This document shows positions 18,131 through 26,501 of a stretch of DNA of 64,000 nucleotides, in pieces. A program made the translations under genes and the position numbers. Under the pieces are notes generated by a model, which was given only the letters and a program-made list of their open reading frames with translations, was not told the DNA's origin and ran no database searches. The DNA comes from Anaerocolumna sp. (lineage in GTDB: Bacteria > Bacillota > Clostridia > Lachnospirales > Lachnospiraceae), in contig JAQSXJ010000015.1 in NCBI GenBank assembly GCA_029256725.1, forward strand, positions 79,968 through 143,967, written 5' to 3'. Positions within the stretch are counted from its first letter, which is position 1. Every line of letters starts with the position of its first letter.

Positions 18131-19651
18131 TTAATTTGCACTTTCATTCATAATATTATAAATCATTTCCATATCTATATTCTCTCTAACTGTATCCGCA
18201 AGAAGATTGTATTGACTTTCTTTGTAAGCATTAAAGTCAAGAGGTTCAATCCCTTCATAGGTAAGACCCTTTCTTTTAAGAAGCAGCTTCATTAGTCTTT
18301 CACAGAAGTTCCCCTGATCAAAGATGCCATGGACATAAGTACCAAATACATTCCCTTTGGCAAATCCCTCTTCCTTACCCTCGGATTTTTCTGTGATAGG
18401 AGTAACCTCAGAAAAGCTTCCTTCTGCTATATCTGAAAGTATACTTGAGCGTCCCATATGTATCTCATATCCTTCGAAATCTGCACCACTAAGCTCTGTA
18501 AGTTCACCTTGTAAAGGATTTATACGGCCCTGTACTCTGGTTCGCACTTTCTCTTTTTCATATATTGTCTCCAGGGGCAACAGGCCAAGGCCTCTTAAAT
18601 CGCCTCCCCCTTCAATATTATCAGGGTCTTTTAACACTTCCCCCAACATCTGGAAACCGCCGCAAATTCCCATAATAATTACACCCTTCTGAGCCAGTTT
18701 CTTAATAGCTGCTTCTATTCCGTTCTGTCTCATCCAAAGCAAATCATTTAAGGTGTTTTTGGTACCGGGTATTATTATAATATCTGCATTCTCAAGATCA
18801 CCTGCTCCCGTTGCATATACCAGCGATAGATAATCCAGAGATTCCAATATACTATAATCAGAAAAGTTGGAGATTCGGGGAAGCTTAACAACTGCTGCCT
18901 TCAACTGACTTACCTTTCCTTTATCCTGAAAACGTTCTGTAAGGCTGTCTTCATCATCCAGGTTAAGATACACATAAGGAATGACACCTGCAGTAGGACG
19001 TTTTATCAAATCGTCCAACATGGTCAGACCTGGTTTTAGAATTTCTTTATCTCCTCGGAATTTATTGATTATAACTCCCTTGACCAGTTCTTTTTCTTCT
19101 TCCTCTAACAGCATCATGGTCCCTGCCAATTGGGCAAATACTCCTCCCCTATCGATATCACCTACCAGTAATACCGGAGCACGAAGTTCTTTCGCCAGTC
19201 CCATGTTAACGATATCATTCTGTTTCAGATTAATTTCAGCAGGACTTCCGGCACCCTCAATAACAATATAGTCATAATCTTTTTCAAGCTCCTGAAAAGC
19301 TTCCATAATAACCGGCATCAGAGATCTCTTATATTTGAAATATTCCACTGCTTTCATGTTACCAATTACTTCCCCTCGTACAATAACCTGGGAGCCTACA
19401 TCGGTAGTAGGTTTTAAAAGTATTGGGTTCATGAGCACGTTGGGTTCAACCATAGCTGCTTCTGCCTGAACCACCTGAGCCCTTCCCATTTCAAGCCCTT
19501 CCTTTGTTATAAAGGAGTTTAAGGCCATATTCTGTGACTTAAAGGGTGCAACCCTATATCCGTCCTGGCGTAGGATTCTGCATAATCCAGCTGTTAAAAG
19601 GCTCTTACCTACCCCGGACATAGTTCCTTGTATCATAATTTTCTTTGCCAT
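18131..19651 (-). CDS. cbiP: Cobyric acid synthase (glutamine-hydrolysing)
   Basis: Amidates side chains b, d, e and g of adenosylcobyrinic acid a,c-diamide using glutamine and ATP. The 506-residue protein has an N-terminal dethiobiotin-synthetase-like domain (GTMSGVGKS at 9-17, VIEGAGSPAEINL near 130-142) and a C-terminal class I glutamine amidotransferase domain with nucleophile Cys330 in MGICGGFQMLG and the histidine in GTYVHGIFD. Length is normal. On the same strand it follows cobD after a 489-nt spacer with a 23-bp repeat and precedes cobO after the 85-bp repeat array. Confidence 0.95.
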   Translation of the reverse strand: MAKKIMIQGTMSGVGKSLLTAGLCRILRQDGYRVAPFKSQNMALNSFITKEGLEMGRAQVVQAEAAMVEPNVLMNPILLKPTTDVGSQVIVRGEVIGNMKAVEYFKYKRSLMPVIMEAFQELEKDYDYIVIEGAGSPAEINLKQNDIVNMGLAKELRAPVLLVGDIDRGGVFAQLAGTMMLLEEEEKELVKGVIINKFRGDKEILKPGLTMLDDLIKRPTAGVIPYVYLNLDDEDSLTERFQDKGKVSQLKAAVVKLPRISNFSDYSILESLDYLSLVYATGAGDLENADIIIIPGTKNTLNDLLWMRQNGIEAAIKKLAQKGVIIMGICGGFQMLGEVLKDPDNIEGGGDLRGLGLLPLETIYEKEKVRTRVQGRINPLQGELTELSGADFEGYEIHMGRSSILSDIAEGSFSEVTPITEKSEGKEEGFAKGNVFGTYVHGIFDQGNFCERLMKLLLKRKGLTYEGIEPLDFNAYKESQYNLLADTVRENIDMEMIYNIMNESAN

Positions 19652-19867
19652 AAAGACCTCTTTTCTGAATTCAATCTTTGACTTAATAGTCGAAATCCGT
19701 AGTTGCAGAAGTACTTTTATTTATTAAATAATTTCTTTTTATTAGTAAGCAATTAGTAAGAATTTCTTCATTTATTATTAAAAACTTCCTATTATAATGT
19801 AACTTTTATTATACTAAATCTTAAGCTTTGTAGTTCCATTCTTAATATTTATATTCTATTCTTTCTA

Positions 19868-20056
19868 TTATTGCTCTTCTTTCCTTACTATCATTGCTCT
19901 TCTATTCTTCTATTCTTGCTATCTTTGCTCTTCTATTCTTACTATCTTTGCTCTTCCACTCTTACTATCTTTGCTTTTCTATTCTTACTATCTTTGCTCT
20001 TCTATTCGTACTATCTTTGTTCTTCTTTTCTTACTATCATTGCTCTTCTATTCTGT
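19868..20056. repeat. 23-bp pyrimidine-rich tandem repeat (about 8 copies)
   Basis: Units of tttgctcttctattcttac plus four bases (consensus 23 nt) run head to tail from about 19868 to 20056, with 1-3 differences between copies. The plus strand is almost pure pyrimidine, so the operon transcript is purine-rich here. No spacers separate the units, so it is a minisatellite and not a CRISPR array. It fills the 489-nt cobD-cbiP spacer. Confidence 0.9.
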
Positions 20057-20140
20057 TTATTTATATAAAGATTCCTAATATCTTTGCGATCTATTTATAT
20101 TATTTGATGCGATACTATAGTGTTTTTTATGATGTCTGCT

Positions 20141-21187
20141 TTATATATTATTAACTTCTAAAATCTTACCGATTCCTTCAAGCAGTTGGTCATTATCTTC
20201 CCTTAACTTAACGGCTATACGATAGTAACCAGCACCCAGCTGTCTATAATTCTTACACTCTCTTATGAGAATTCCTCGCATTAATAATTCTTCATAAAGC
20301 CCCTCTTTACCTCGGAAAAGAAGGAAATTACCTTTAGAAGGATACACCTTAAATCCTAAGGAAGAAAGCCCGGAACTTAAATACTCTCTCTCTACCCCAA
20401 GCCATTTATATGTCTTATTCCTATACTCCATATCTTTTAGCGCTTCCACTCCGGCAAGTTGGGCAGGAAGTGATACATTCCAAGACGGAGTATGCAGTAA
20501 TAGCCTGTCCATTAATTCCTTCCGACTGCAGATTCCGTATCCAAGTCTCAGTCCTGCTAAGGCATAAAATTTTGTAAATGCCCTGAGGATAAAAAGTCCT
20601 GGGTAGTTCTTTCTAATGCTTATAAGCGACTCTGCCTCTTTAATAAAATCAATAAAGCATTCATCCACTACCAGAAATATCCCAAGTTCCTGACATTTGT
20701 CTGCTACTTTTACCAGAAGGTTTTTATCCACAAGATTACCTACAGGATTAGAAGGATTACACAAAAACACCATATTGATATCAGCTGTCAGGTGGATAAG
20801 GTAATCCTCCTGCAGTGCGAAATCATTTTCTTCCTCTAGATTATAATAAGTAATTTCGCAGCCTGTAGCTTTAAGCGCCTGTTCATATTCTACGAAAGTA
20901 GGCGCACAGAGAAGAGCTTTTCCCGGTCGTATTACCTGACATAGGCGGTAAATTAGATCCGAAGCACCATTAGCGCATATAAGCTCGTCACTATCTATAG
21001 CGTGCTCACTTGCTAATGCTGTCTTAAGCTCCCTGTAGTAATCGTCAGGATAGCGGTCGTATAAATCCACCGACTCTATCAGGATTTTACGAACCCGTTC
21101 CGGTATCCCTAAAGGATTGGTATTTACGGAAAAGTCTAAAGACACCTTCTTATCGTATATTTCACCGCCGTGTGTATAACTAATCAT
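20141..21187 (-). CDS. cobD: L-threonine-O-3-phosphate decarboxylase
   Basis: PLP enzyme that makes (R)-1-aminopropan-2-ol phosphate, the linker of the nucleotide loop. The 348-residue protein is a class I/II aminotransferase relative with NPSNPVG (144-150), VVDECFIDF (173-181) and the PLP lysine Lys206 in AFTKFYALAGLRLGYG. The N-terminal THGG is typical of CobD rather than HisC, and the gene neighbours support that choice. It follows cbiB, whose product attaches the aminopropanol. Confidence 0.9.
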   Translation of the reverse strand: MISYTHGGEIYDKKVSLDFSVNTNPLGIPERVRKILIESVDLYDRYPDDYYRELKTALASEHAIDSDELICANGASDLIYRLCQVIRPGKALLCAPTFVEYEQALKATGCEITYYNLEEENDFALQEDYLIHLTADINMVFLCNPSNPVGNLVDKNLLVKVADKCQELGIFLVVDECFIDFIKEAESLISIRKNYPGLFILRAFTKFYALAGLRLGYGICSRKELMDRLLLHTPSWNVSLPAQLAGVEALKDMEYRNKTYKWLGVEREYLSSGLSSLGFKVYPSKGNFLLFRGKEGLYEELLMRGILIRECKNYRQLGAGYYRIAVKLREDNDQLLEGIGKILEVNNI

Positions 21188-21366
21188 GTTCTACTTTTTT
21201 CCCTTCTTACAGTAAATAAATAATGTCGCTGGATTACAAATACTATTATGCAAGAAATTTATGCCGCTAATTTCTTTATATAATATCGCACTAAAATTGC
21301 ACTAATAGTTCATATTATTTAAAATAAATTAATAAGTTTTATTCATCTGTATTTTAGTTCAGAATT

Positions 21367-22338
21367 TCATAAATACATCATTATTACGGCTCTGCACCCC
21401 CCAAATAGAAGCAGTGCCAGCAACGAACTGACATACATCAGGCGATTTGCTCTCTTAATATCTTCTCTTACCACCGGTCTGGTATTATCACCTATAGTCT
21501 TTTTGTGATGAATGACACCAAAATAGGAGGCGTCACCACCTAACTGTACTCCCAGGGCTCCGGCACAAGCACTTTCTGTCTGAGCAGAGTTCGGACTGGA
21601 ATGATTTCTATTATCTCTTCGGTAAATACGAAAAGCCTCTTTTAGCCGTAAACCTGTTAAGGGGCAGCTTACTATAAACAGATAGGCTGCTATTCTTGAA
21701 GGGATATAGTTTAATATATCATCAAGTCTGGCAGCACATCTTCCAAAATAGAGATACTTGCTGTTCTTATATCCTACCATAGAATCCATGGTATTTACTG
21801 CCTTATATAAGAATCCCAGTACAGGTCCTCCCAGTAAAAGATAACATAAAGGGGCTATTACACCATCAGAGGTATTCTCCGCAACTGTTTCAACTGCTGC
21901 CTTAATAATCCCCTCCTCTGTAAGCTCCCTGGTATCTCTGCCGACAATCATGGAAACATTGTATCTGGCTTCCTCGATATCCTTCTTATTTAATGATCTA
22001 TAAACCTTCATGCTTTCTTTCTTTAAACATCTGGCTGCAAGCGTCTGATAGCACATCACTGTCATAATACTAAACCCAAGCCATCGGTTGAACTGATAGG
22101 CTAGCTGTATAATAAGAAAAGGAATACCTCCCGAGAAAATTAAAACCACCAGTACTAATATAAAACCACCTATAAGTTCGCCCTTACTGGTCGCCGGCAA
22201 AAGTTTTCTAAGTATCTTTTCCGTAATTTGAATCAGTTTGCCGATTAATCTTACCGGATGATACAACCAATAGGGATCACCAAGAATAAAATCCAGCAGA
22301 AAACCTGCCAGACATGCAAAAAGAATATCATATACCAT
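21367..22338 (-). CDS. cbiB: Adenosylcobinamide-phosphate synthase
   Basis: Membrane enzyme that joins aminopropanol phosphate to adenosylcobyric acid. The 323-residue protein has the family hallmarks FLLDFILGDPYWLYHPVRLIG at the N-terminus, the central ENTSDGVIAPL, and SPNSAQTESACAGALGVQLGG. Four to five hydrophobic segments are visible. It starts 39 nt after cobC in transcription order and is followed by cobD. Length is normal. Confidence 0.94.
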   Translation of the reverse strand: MVYDILFACLAGFLLDFILGDPYWLYHPVRLIGKLIQITEKILRKLLPATSKGELIGGFILVLVVLIFSGGIPFLIIQLAYQFNRWLGFSIMTVMCYQTLAARCLKKESMKVYRSLNKKDIEEARYNVSMIVGRDTRELTEEGIIKAAVETVAENTSDGVIAPLCYLLLGGPVLGFLYKAVNTMDSMVGYKNSKYLYFGRCAARLDDILNYIPSRIAAYLFIVSCPLTGLRLKEAFRIYRRDNRNHSSPNSAQTESACAGALGVQLGGDASYFGVIHHKKTIGDNTRPVVREDIKRANRLMYVSSLLALLLFGGCRAVIMMYL

Positions 22339-22377
22339 AATCTTACCTCATACCTCATTCTGTTTTTCAAAGAAGTT

Positions 22378-22959
22378 CTAGCTTAACTTATGTAATACCT
22401 TTAATGTGAACTTTTCTTCCAGTTCACATAGGTAACCTTCTCCATTCTTAAGCTGCCATTCAAAATAATCTTTTTTCTCAAGACTGTATTTATCAAGAAT
22501 AGCCATAATAGTTCCGCCATGAACTACGAAGGTTATCGGTGCATTCCCGCTACTAAGAATTATTTCTTCATAAGCTTTTATACAGCGTTCTTTAAAGGCT
22601 TCATTTCCTTCCCCTCTTGGGAAATCCATCGTTCCTCCGCTGTCTATCCATGCCTGATAATTCAGATTTCCTGACAGTTCCAGGTAATTCTTGTATTCAA
22701 ACTCACCAAAATCACATTCTTGAAGTCCCTTATGTAATATTGGTTTTATAGCAGGAAATAATATCGCGGCAGTTTCCTTGCACCTGATAAGAGGACTTGC
22801 ATAGATTATCTCTTCCTCTGAAGGTGGGTACAGATAAGACTTCTTGATAATCAACTGTTTTCCTTCTTCACAAAGACCTTCATCCGTACTTCCTACATAA
22901 CGTTTCTCAAGGTTTCCGGCTGTCATTCCATGCCGTATAAATCTTATGCTTCTGCCCAC
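22378..22959 (-). CDS. cobC: Alpha-ribazole phosphatase (histidine phosphatase family)
   Basis: Histidine phosphatase expected to remove phosphate from alpha-ribazole-5'-phosphate or adenosylcobalamin phosphate. The phosphohistidine motif RHGMTAGN lies within the first 20 residues; YASPLIRCKETA and VVHGGTIMAIL complete the active site. I start at a GTG (22959) because ggaggg is four bases upstream; a frame from TTG 22983 is possible but lacks such a site. The assignment as CobC rather than a general phosphatase rests on its position between cbiB and the cobU-like gene. Confidence 0.82.
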   Translation of the reverse strand: MGRSIRFIRHGMTAGNLEKRYVGSTDEGLCEEGKQLIIKKSYLYPPSEEEIIYASPLIRCKETAAILFPAIKPILHKGLQECDFGEFEYKNYLELSGNLNYQAWIDSGGTMDFPRGEGNEAFKERCIKAYEEIILSSGNAPITFVVHGGTIMAILDKYSLEKKDYFEWQLKNGEGYLCELEEKFTLKVLHKLS

Positions 22960-23054
22960 ATTACCCTCCATCCTGTAAAACAATTTTTAAATTTGGTGCA
23001 TATACATATCACAAGCTTGCTTGCCGTACTACATAAATTAAGAAGTTAAAATAC

Positions 23055-23125
23055 TTCATTTCACATTAGCTCCCATTGCGTGCCAGCTGCTTGCAGATAT
23101 GGCACTGTCATAAATTATGGTAAGA
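23055..23125. repeat. Dispersed, diverged copy of the 85-bp repeat
   Basis: The stretch cattagctcccattgcgtgc and the following cagatatggcactgtcataaa resemble the 85-bp units at 17691-18030. On the minus strand it again gives a hairpin (ctgcaagcag), then gggag and a short open frame MKYFNFLIYVVRQ. It lies in the 269-nt gap between the cobU-like gene and cobC. Confidence 0.6.
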
Positions 23126-23228
23126 ATTATACTTACGTTTATTCGTACTATAACTATGTTACCACAAGCAATCTTGCGCACTTTCAAAAATAATGTGACC
23201 TGTTGAACTGTTAGTCATCATTAATCTC

Positions 23229-23621
23229 TCAAGTTCCTTTTAACACCAGCCCAAGTCCACAGGAAATTCGCTCAACATGAACAGCAACAGAAGCAATTTT
23301 TAAAGAACAATGACCGACTGCCTCTCTAAAGCGTCTGTCTTTCCTGTCTAGAGGTACTACACCTGCTCCCACTTCATTGCAGATAATCACTGCCGATGGA
23401 TTGCATCTAATCAATTCTTCTGTAAATTCTTCCGGCTCTATACCTTCTGTAAGTAACCGCTTAACGAATTCATGGTAATGATTAATAAATCTCTTTTTAA
23501 ATAGCTCCTCTTTCATACACACAGCTCCATCACAGAATTGGTCGCTGTCCATTGTTATTTTATACTTATTCAGTACATAATCTAATTTTCCTTGATTTAA
23601 TCCGCCGATATACAGCTCCAT
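23229..23621 (-). CDS. Short CobU-like protein
   Basis: A 130-residue paralogue of the adenosylcobinamide kinase/guanylyltransferase CobU. It has an N-terminal GGLNQGK (6-12) in place of the canonical P-loop GGxxSGKS, lacking the final Ser, and the C-terminal half VIICNEVGAGVVPLDRKDRRFRE, which matches the CobU NEVG block. The middle GTP/histidine segment (in CobU, HR followed by xxEG) is absent and the protein is about 50 residues shorter than CobU. A full cobU lies 0.9 kb away, so this is not the main enzyme. It may be a diverged partner or regulator. Such short forms occur in clostridial cob clusters. Confidence 0.7.
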   Translation of the reverse strand: MELYIGGLNQGKLDYVLNKYKITMDSDQFCDGAVCMKEELFKKRFINHYHEFVKRLLTEGIEPEEFTEELIRCNPSAVIICNEVGAGVVPLDRKDRRFREAVGHCSLKIASVAVHVERISCGLGLVLKGT

Positions 23622-23812
23622 TTACTGCCTCCTTTCTGTTAGATCTATATTACTGTTAGATTTATACTACCGTTGTATATTGATTACTCTTATTGTATTC
23701 TTATTGCACTCCTTAACACTCTTGCAGAACACTAGATATAACGAATAGCTGAGACTCCTTAATACCCTTGTTATAACAGCTCCCTATCAGCATATTCACA
23801 CTCTATTATTTA

Positions 23813-24568
23813 TCAATAAAGTACTGCACAGCTTATTACCACAAACAGCTCACAAAGCTGTAAGAAGAAGCCTGCCAGATCTCCTGTAATGCCGCCAAAT
23901 TTCTTTCCAGACATTCTTTTGTAATAGATAAAAACAAGAACAGCGGCTGCTGCCGGTACGATGCCTTTTGCTCCTCCTACTATAAACATCAGAGCTGCCA
24001 TAGCTATCACTGTAGTGGAGAGCACTACAGCTGTAACTTTTTTCTGGGCAGCGGAGGAGAAGGTATGTAGTGTTCCTTCTTTTTTAGCATTGGGAAACCA
24101 AATCAGAGAAAGTCCACTTAAAGCTCTGGATAATACAAATCCAAAAGCAATTAGCAGACAAGGTATCAGGTCTTTTATTTCTGTCAGAGCACCGAATAAA
24201 ATCAGCATATACATAAGCCCGCCAATAACTGCAAAGGCACCGCAATGAGGGTCTTTTAGAATCTTAAGCTTCACTTCCTTGGACTGATAGGAGCTAAGTG
24301 CGTCTACTGTATCCAGAAATCCGTCCATATGGATTCCTCCCGTAATCATTAAGGGCAGCACAGCCGCTATTGCAGCAGTAAAGCTGTTTCCAAAACCTAA
24401 ACTTGCCGCAGCAAAATACCAGCCAATAAATACGCCACCAATAACAATTCCTATAAGGGGAAAGAATACCATGGAATATTTCATATCCTCTTCTTTCCAT
24501 TCAAAGATAGGTACTGGAATCTTGGAATACATAGAAAATGTTATTGCCAATCCTTTTAAAAGTCCCAT
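23813..24568 (-). CDS. cobS: Adenosylcobinamide-GDP ribazoletransferase (cobalamin synthase)
   Basis: Membrane enzyme that joins adenosylcobinamide-GDP to alpha-ribazole (phosphate), the last step. The 251-residue protein has the signature GGIHMDGFLDTVDAL near 77-91 and DPHCGAFAVIGG near 106-117, with about six hydrophobic segments; KKFGGITGDLAGF near the C-terminus is also conserved. Its start overlaps the end of cobU by 13 nt, with gaggagg upstream, so the two are coupled. Confidence 0.95.
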   Translation of the reverse strand: MGLLKGLAITFSMYSKIPVPIFEWKEEDMKYSMVFFPLIGIVIGGVFIGWYFAAASLGFGNSFTAAIAAVLPLMITGGIHMDGFLDTVDALSSYQSKEVKLKILKDPHCGAFAVIGGLMYMLILFGALTEIKDLIPCLLIAFGFVLSRALSGLSLIWFPNAKKEGTLHTFSSAAQKKVTAVVLSTTVIAMAALMFIVGGAKGIVPAAAAVLVFIYYKRMSGKKFGGITGDLAGFFLQLCELFVVISCAVLY

Positions 24569-25107
24569 CGTTTTTCCTCCTCTTTTATAGGCAGCTTAAG
24601 CCCCGATACAATCTCATACACATTATCAGCCATTGCAGTAAGCCGTCTGTTGATTTCACCCAGGTATTTAAGATAGCTCATGGTTTCCTCATATACAGAG
24701 CCATAATCAGAAAATACTTCATTGGTGACAATCACCACATGCTCACATTGTTCTCTTAGTACCTTCACGCCATTGATTATGGCATCACATAACCCGTTTC
24801 CGCCGTATTTACTGAAGTACCCTTTCGGATCATACATTTCATTGGCTAAGAGGTTGGACATACACTCCAAAAGCAGCACCGGTCTGTCTGAAAGGGTGAC
24901 TCCTGCAATATCCGTATACTGCTCCAGCGTTTCATACCCTTTGCCGGCTCTCACTACCCGGTGTTTTGCTATCTTCTCCCTGCACTCCTCATCCCAGGGA
25001 ATCATGGTAGCTAAGTATATCGCTCTATCCTTCTTTAAGGTTTCTACTACCTTCTCTGCAAAAGCTGATTTACCGCTGGCACTACCCCCGGTCACCAGAA
25101 TCATCAT
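24556..25107 (-). CDS. cobU: Adenosylcobinamide kinase / guanylyltransferase
   Basis: Bifunctional enzyme that phosphorylates adenosylcobinamide and then transfers GMP to it. The 183-residue protein has P-loop GGSASGKS (7-14), the block KHRVVRAGKGYETLE with the GMP-accepting histidine region, LLECMSNLLANEM and VIVTNEVFSDYGSVYE. Two adjacent ATG codons open the frame. It lies 26 nt after cobT and overlaps cobS. Confidence 0.94.
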   Translation of the reverse strand: MMILVTGGSASGKSAFAEKVVETLKKDRAIYLATMIPWDEECREKIAKHRVVRAGKGYETLEQYTDIAGVTLSDRPVLLLECMSNLLANEMYDPKGYFSKYGGNGLCDAIINGVKVLREQCEHVVIVTNEVFSDYGSVYEETMSYLKYLGEINRRLTAMADNVYEIVSGLKLPIKEEEKRWDF

Positions 25108-25133
25108 AAATTATCCGCCTTCCCTCTATTGCT

Positions 25134-26489
25134 TCACTTTCCTGTTTTTAAGTCCTCATAAGCTACAATCTTCATTCCCCTAAAGGTCGGTGAATTCCTA
25201 TACACTGCCTCTGCCATATCTAATAATGGGAACAAAAATGCTGTACCGCTTCCTTCACCCAAGGCCAGATCACCGTATATAACCGGCGTAAGTCCCAATT
25301 CTTTTAAGATATAATCACAAGCCTTCTCCCTGCCCTGATGGGAAGCCAGCATGAAATGAACAGCATCAGGATTTATCCTGCACGCGGTTAGGGCTGCCAC
25401 AGCTGAAATAATACCATCTATTACTACAGGGAGACGGTAAAGCATTCCACCAAGGAACAATCCGGTAATACCCGCAATATCAAAGCCTCCTATTTTAGCA
25501 AGCACATCCACTGGGTCAGAGGAGTCCGGTTTGTTAACTTCGATTGCCTGTTCAATAACCTGTATCTTATGGACAACACCTTCATTTGAGAGGCCCGCAC
25601 CAGGTCCTGTAAGCGTTTTGACCGGAAGCTTTAACATTACACTTGCCATGGCTGAACTGGTAGTGGTATTCCCAATCCCCATTTCCCCGGTTCCTACAAT
25701 AGAATACCCCTTATCTTTTAGTTCTCTCATAAGGTTTATACCTGTCATTATAGCTTGTACAGCCTGTGCTCTGCTCATTGCTGCACCTTTGGCGATATTG
25801 CCGGTGCCTTTAGCAACCTTTGCAGCGATCAAACCATTTAAAAATGTTACATCTGTGTTCTCCTGCCATGCAGTTTCTTCGTGCTTAATCAGTTTCTCTG
25901 ACTTCTCTCTCTCTCTATGCTTATCCAGTTCCGCTGACTTTTCTCTCTCTATGTGCCTATCCAGTTCCTTTGTCTTTTCCCTCTCTATGTGCTTATCAAG
26001 TTCCGCTGACTTTTCCCTCTCTATGTGCCTATCCAGTTCCTTGGTCTTGTCCCTCTCTATGTGCTTATCCAGTTCCGCTGACTTTTCTCTCTCAATGTGC
26101 TTATTCAGTTCCCCTGTCTTTTCTTCCCCTGTGTTCATTCCGATATCAACTGCTATTACCTGTGCTCCGCTATAGCGGGCAAGGGTATTGATATTTCCTT
26201 TTCCCTCAGCAATATGACCAGCTACGATTGCTGTTACACTTTGATCTGTTTGGGTGACCCCTTCTTCTACAACACCGTTATCACTGCACATTACCACGAT
26301 TGCCTTCTTATCGAGTTTAATATCCTGACAACCGGTTATACCGGCTATTTTAATAAGGTATTTCTCAAAGGTCCCAAGACTATACAGAGGTTTCGCCACT
26401 TCATTCCAGCGAAGCTTGCAGGCTTCCATGGCTTCCTTGTCGAGAGGAAAGCTTCCTTTCGTTAAATCCTCAAACTGCTTAATGTCCAT
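25134..26489 (-). CDS. cobT: Nicotinate-nucleotide--dimethylbenzimidazole phosphoribosyltransferase with charged repeat insert
   Basis: Activates the lower-ligand base to alpha-ribazole phosphate. The family core is intact: CSDNGVVEEGVTQT, the glycine-rich IVGTGEMGIGNTTTSSA, and LGEGSGTAFL with the catalytic glutamate. The protein is about 100 residues longer than usual (about 350). The excess is a block at about residues 127-198 made of six 12-residue units such as ELDKHIEREKSA and ELDRHIERDKTK, inserted between VDIGM and NIAKGAAMSRAQA. The frame is kept through the repeat. The start at 26489 follows aaaggtg; a GTG three codons upstream is an alternative. The insert should be an exposed helix and need not disturb the active site, but that is inference. 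Confidence 0.92.
   Translation of the reverse strand: MDIKQFEDLTKGSFPLDKEAMEACKLRWNEVAKPLYSLGTFEKYLIKIAGITGCQDIKLDKKAIVVMCSDNGVVEEGVTQTDQSVTAIVAGHIAEGKGNINTLARYSGAQVIAVDIGMNTGEEKTGELNKHIEREKSAELDKHIERDKTKELDRHIEREKSAELDKHIEREKTKELDRHIEREKSAELDKHREREKSEKLIKHEETAWQENTDVTFLNGLIAAKVAKGTGNIAKGAAMSRAQAVQAIMTGINLMRELKDKGYSIVGTGEMGIGNTTTSSAMASVMLKLPVKTLTGPGAGLSNEGVVHKIQVIEQAIEVNKPDSSDPVDVLAKIGGFDIAGITGLFLGGMLYRLPVVIDGIISAVAALTACRINPDAVHFMLASHQGREKACDYILKELGLTPVIYGDLALGEGSGTAFLFPLLDMAEAVYRNSPTFRGMKIVAYEDLKTGK
25896..26111 (-). repeat. 36-bp in-frame tandem repeat inside cobT (6 copies)
   Basis: Six units of 36 bases encode 12-residue segments of the type ELDKHIEREKSA. Two subtypes alternate (DKH...EKSA and DRH...DKTK/EKTK), giving a 72-bp higher-order period and showing that the array grew by duplication of a pair. 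All changes preserve the frame and the charged pattern. Confidence 0.95.
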
Positions 26490-26501
26490 AACTTGCACCT
26501 T

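Noticed and set aside
19868..20056. Possible CRISPR array
   Set aside because: The 23-bp units are contiguous with no unique spacers and no cas genes lie nearby; it is a minisatellite. The 42-bp and 85-bp arrays were rejected as CRISPR for the same reason.
25531..26191. Plus-strand frames opposite cobT with repeated SLSMCLSSSADF
   Set aside because: Antisense reading of the charged repeat in cobT; the repetition comes from the sense repeat.
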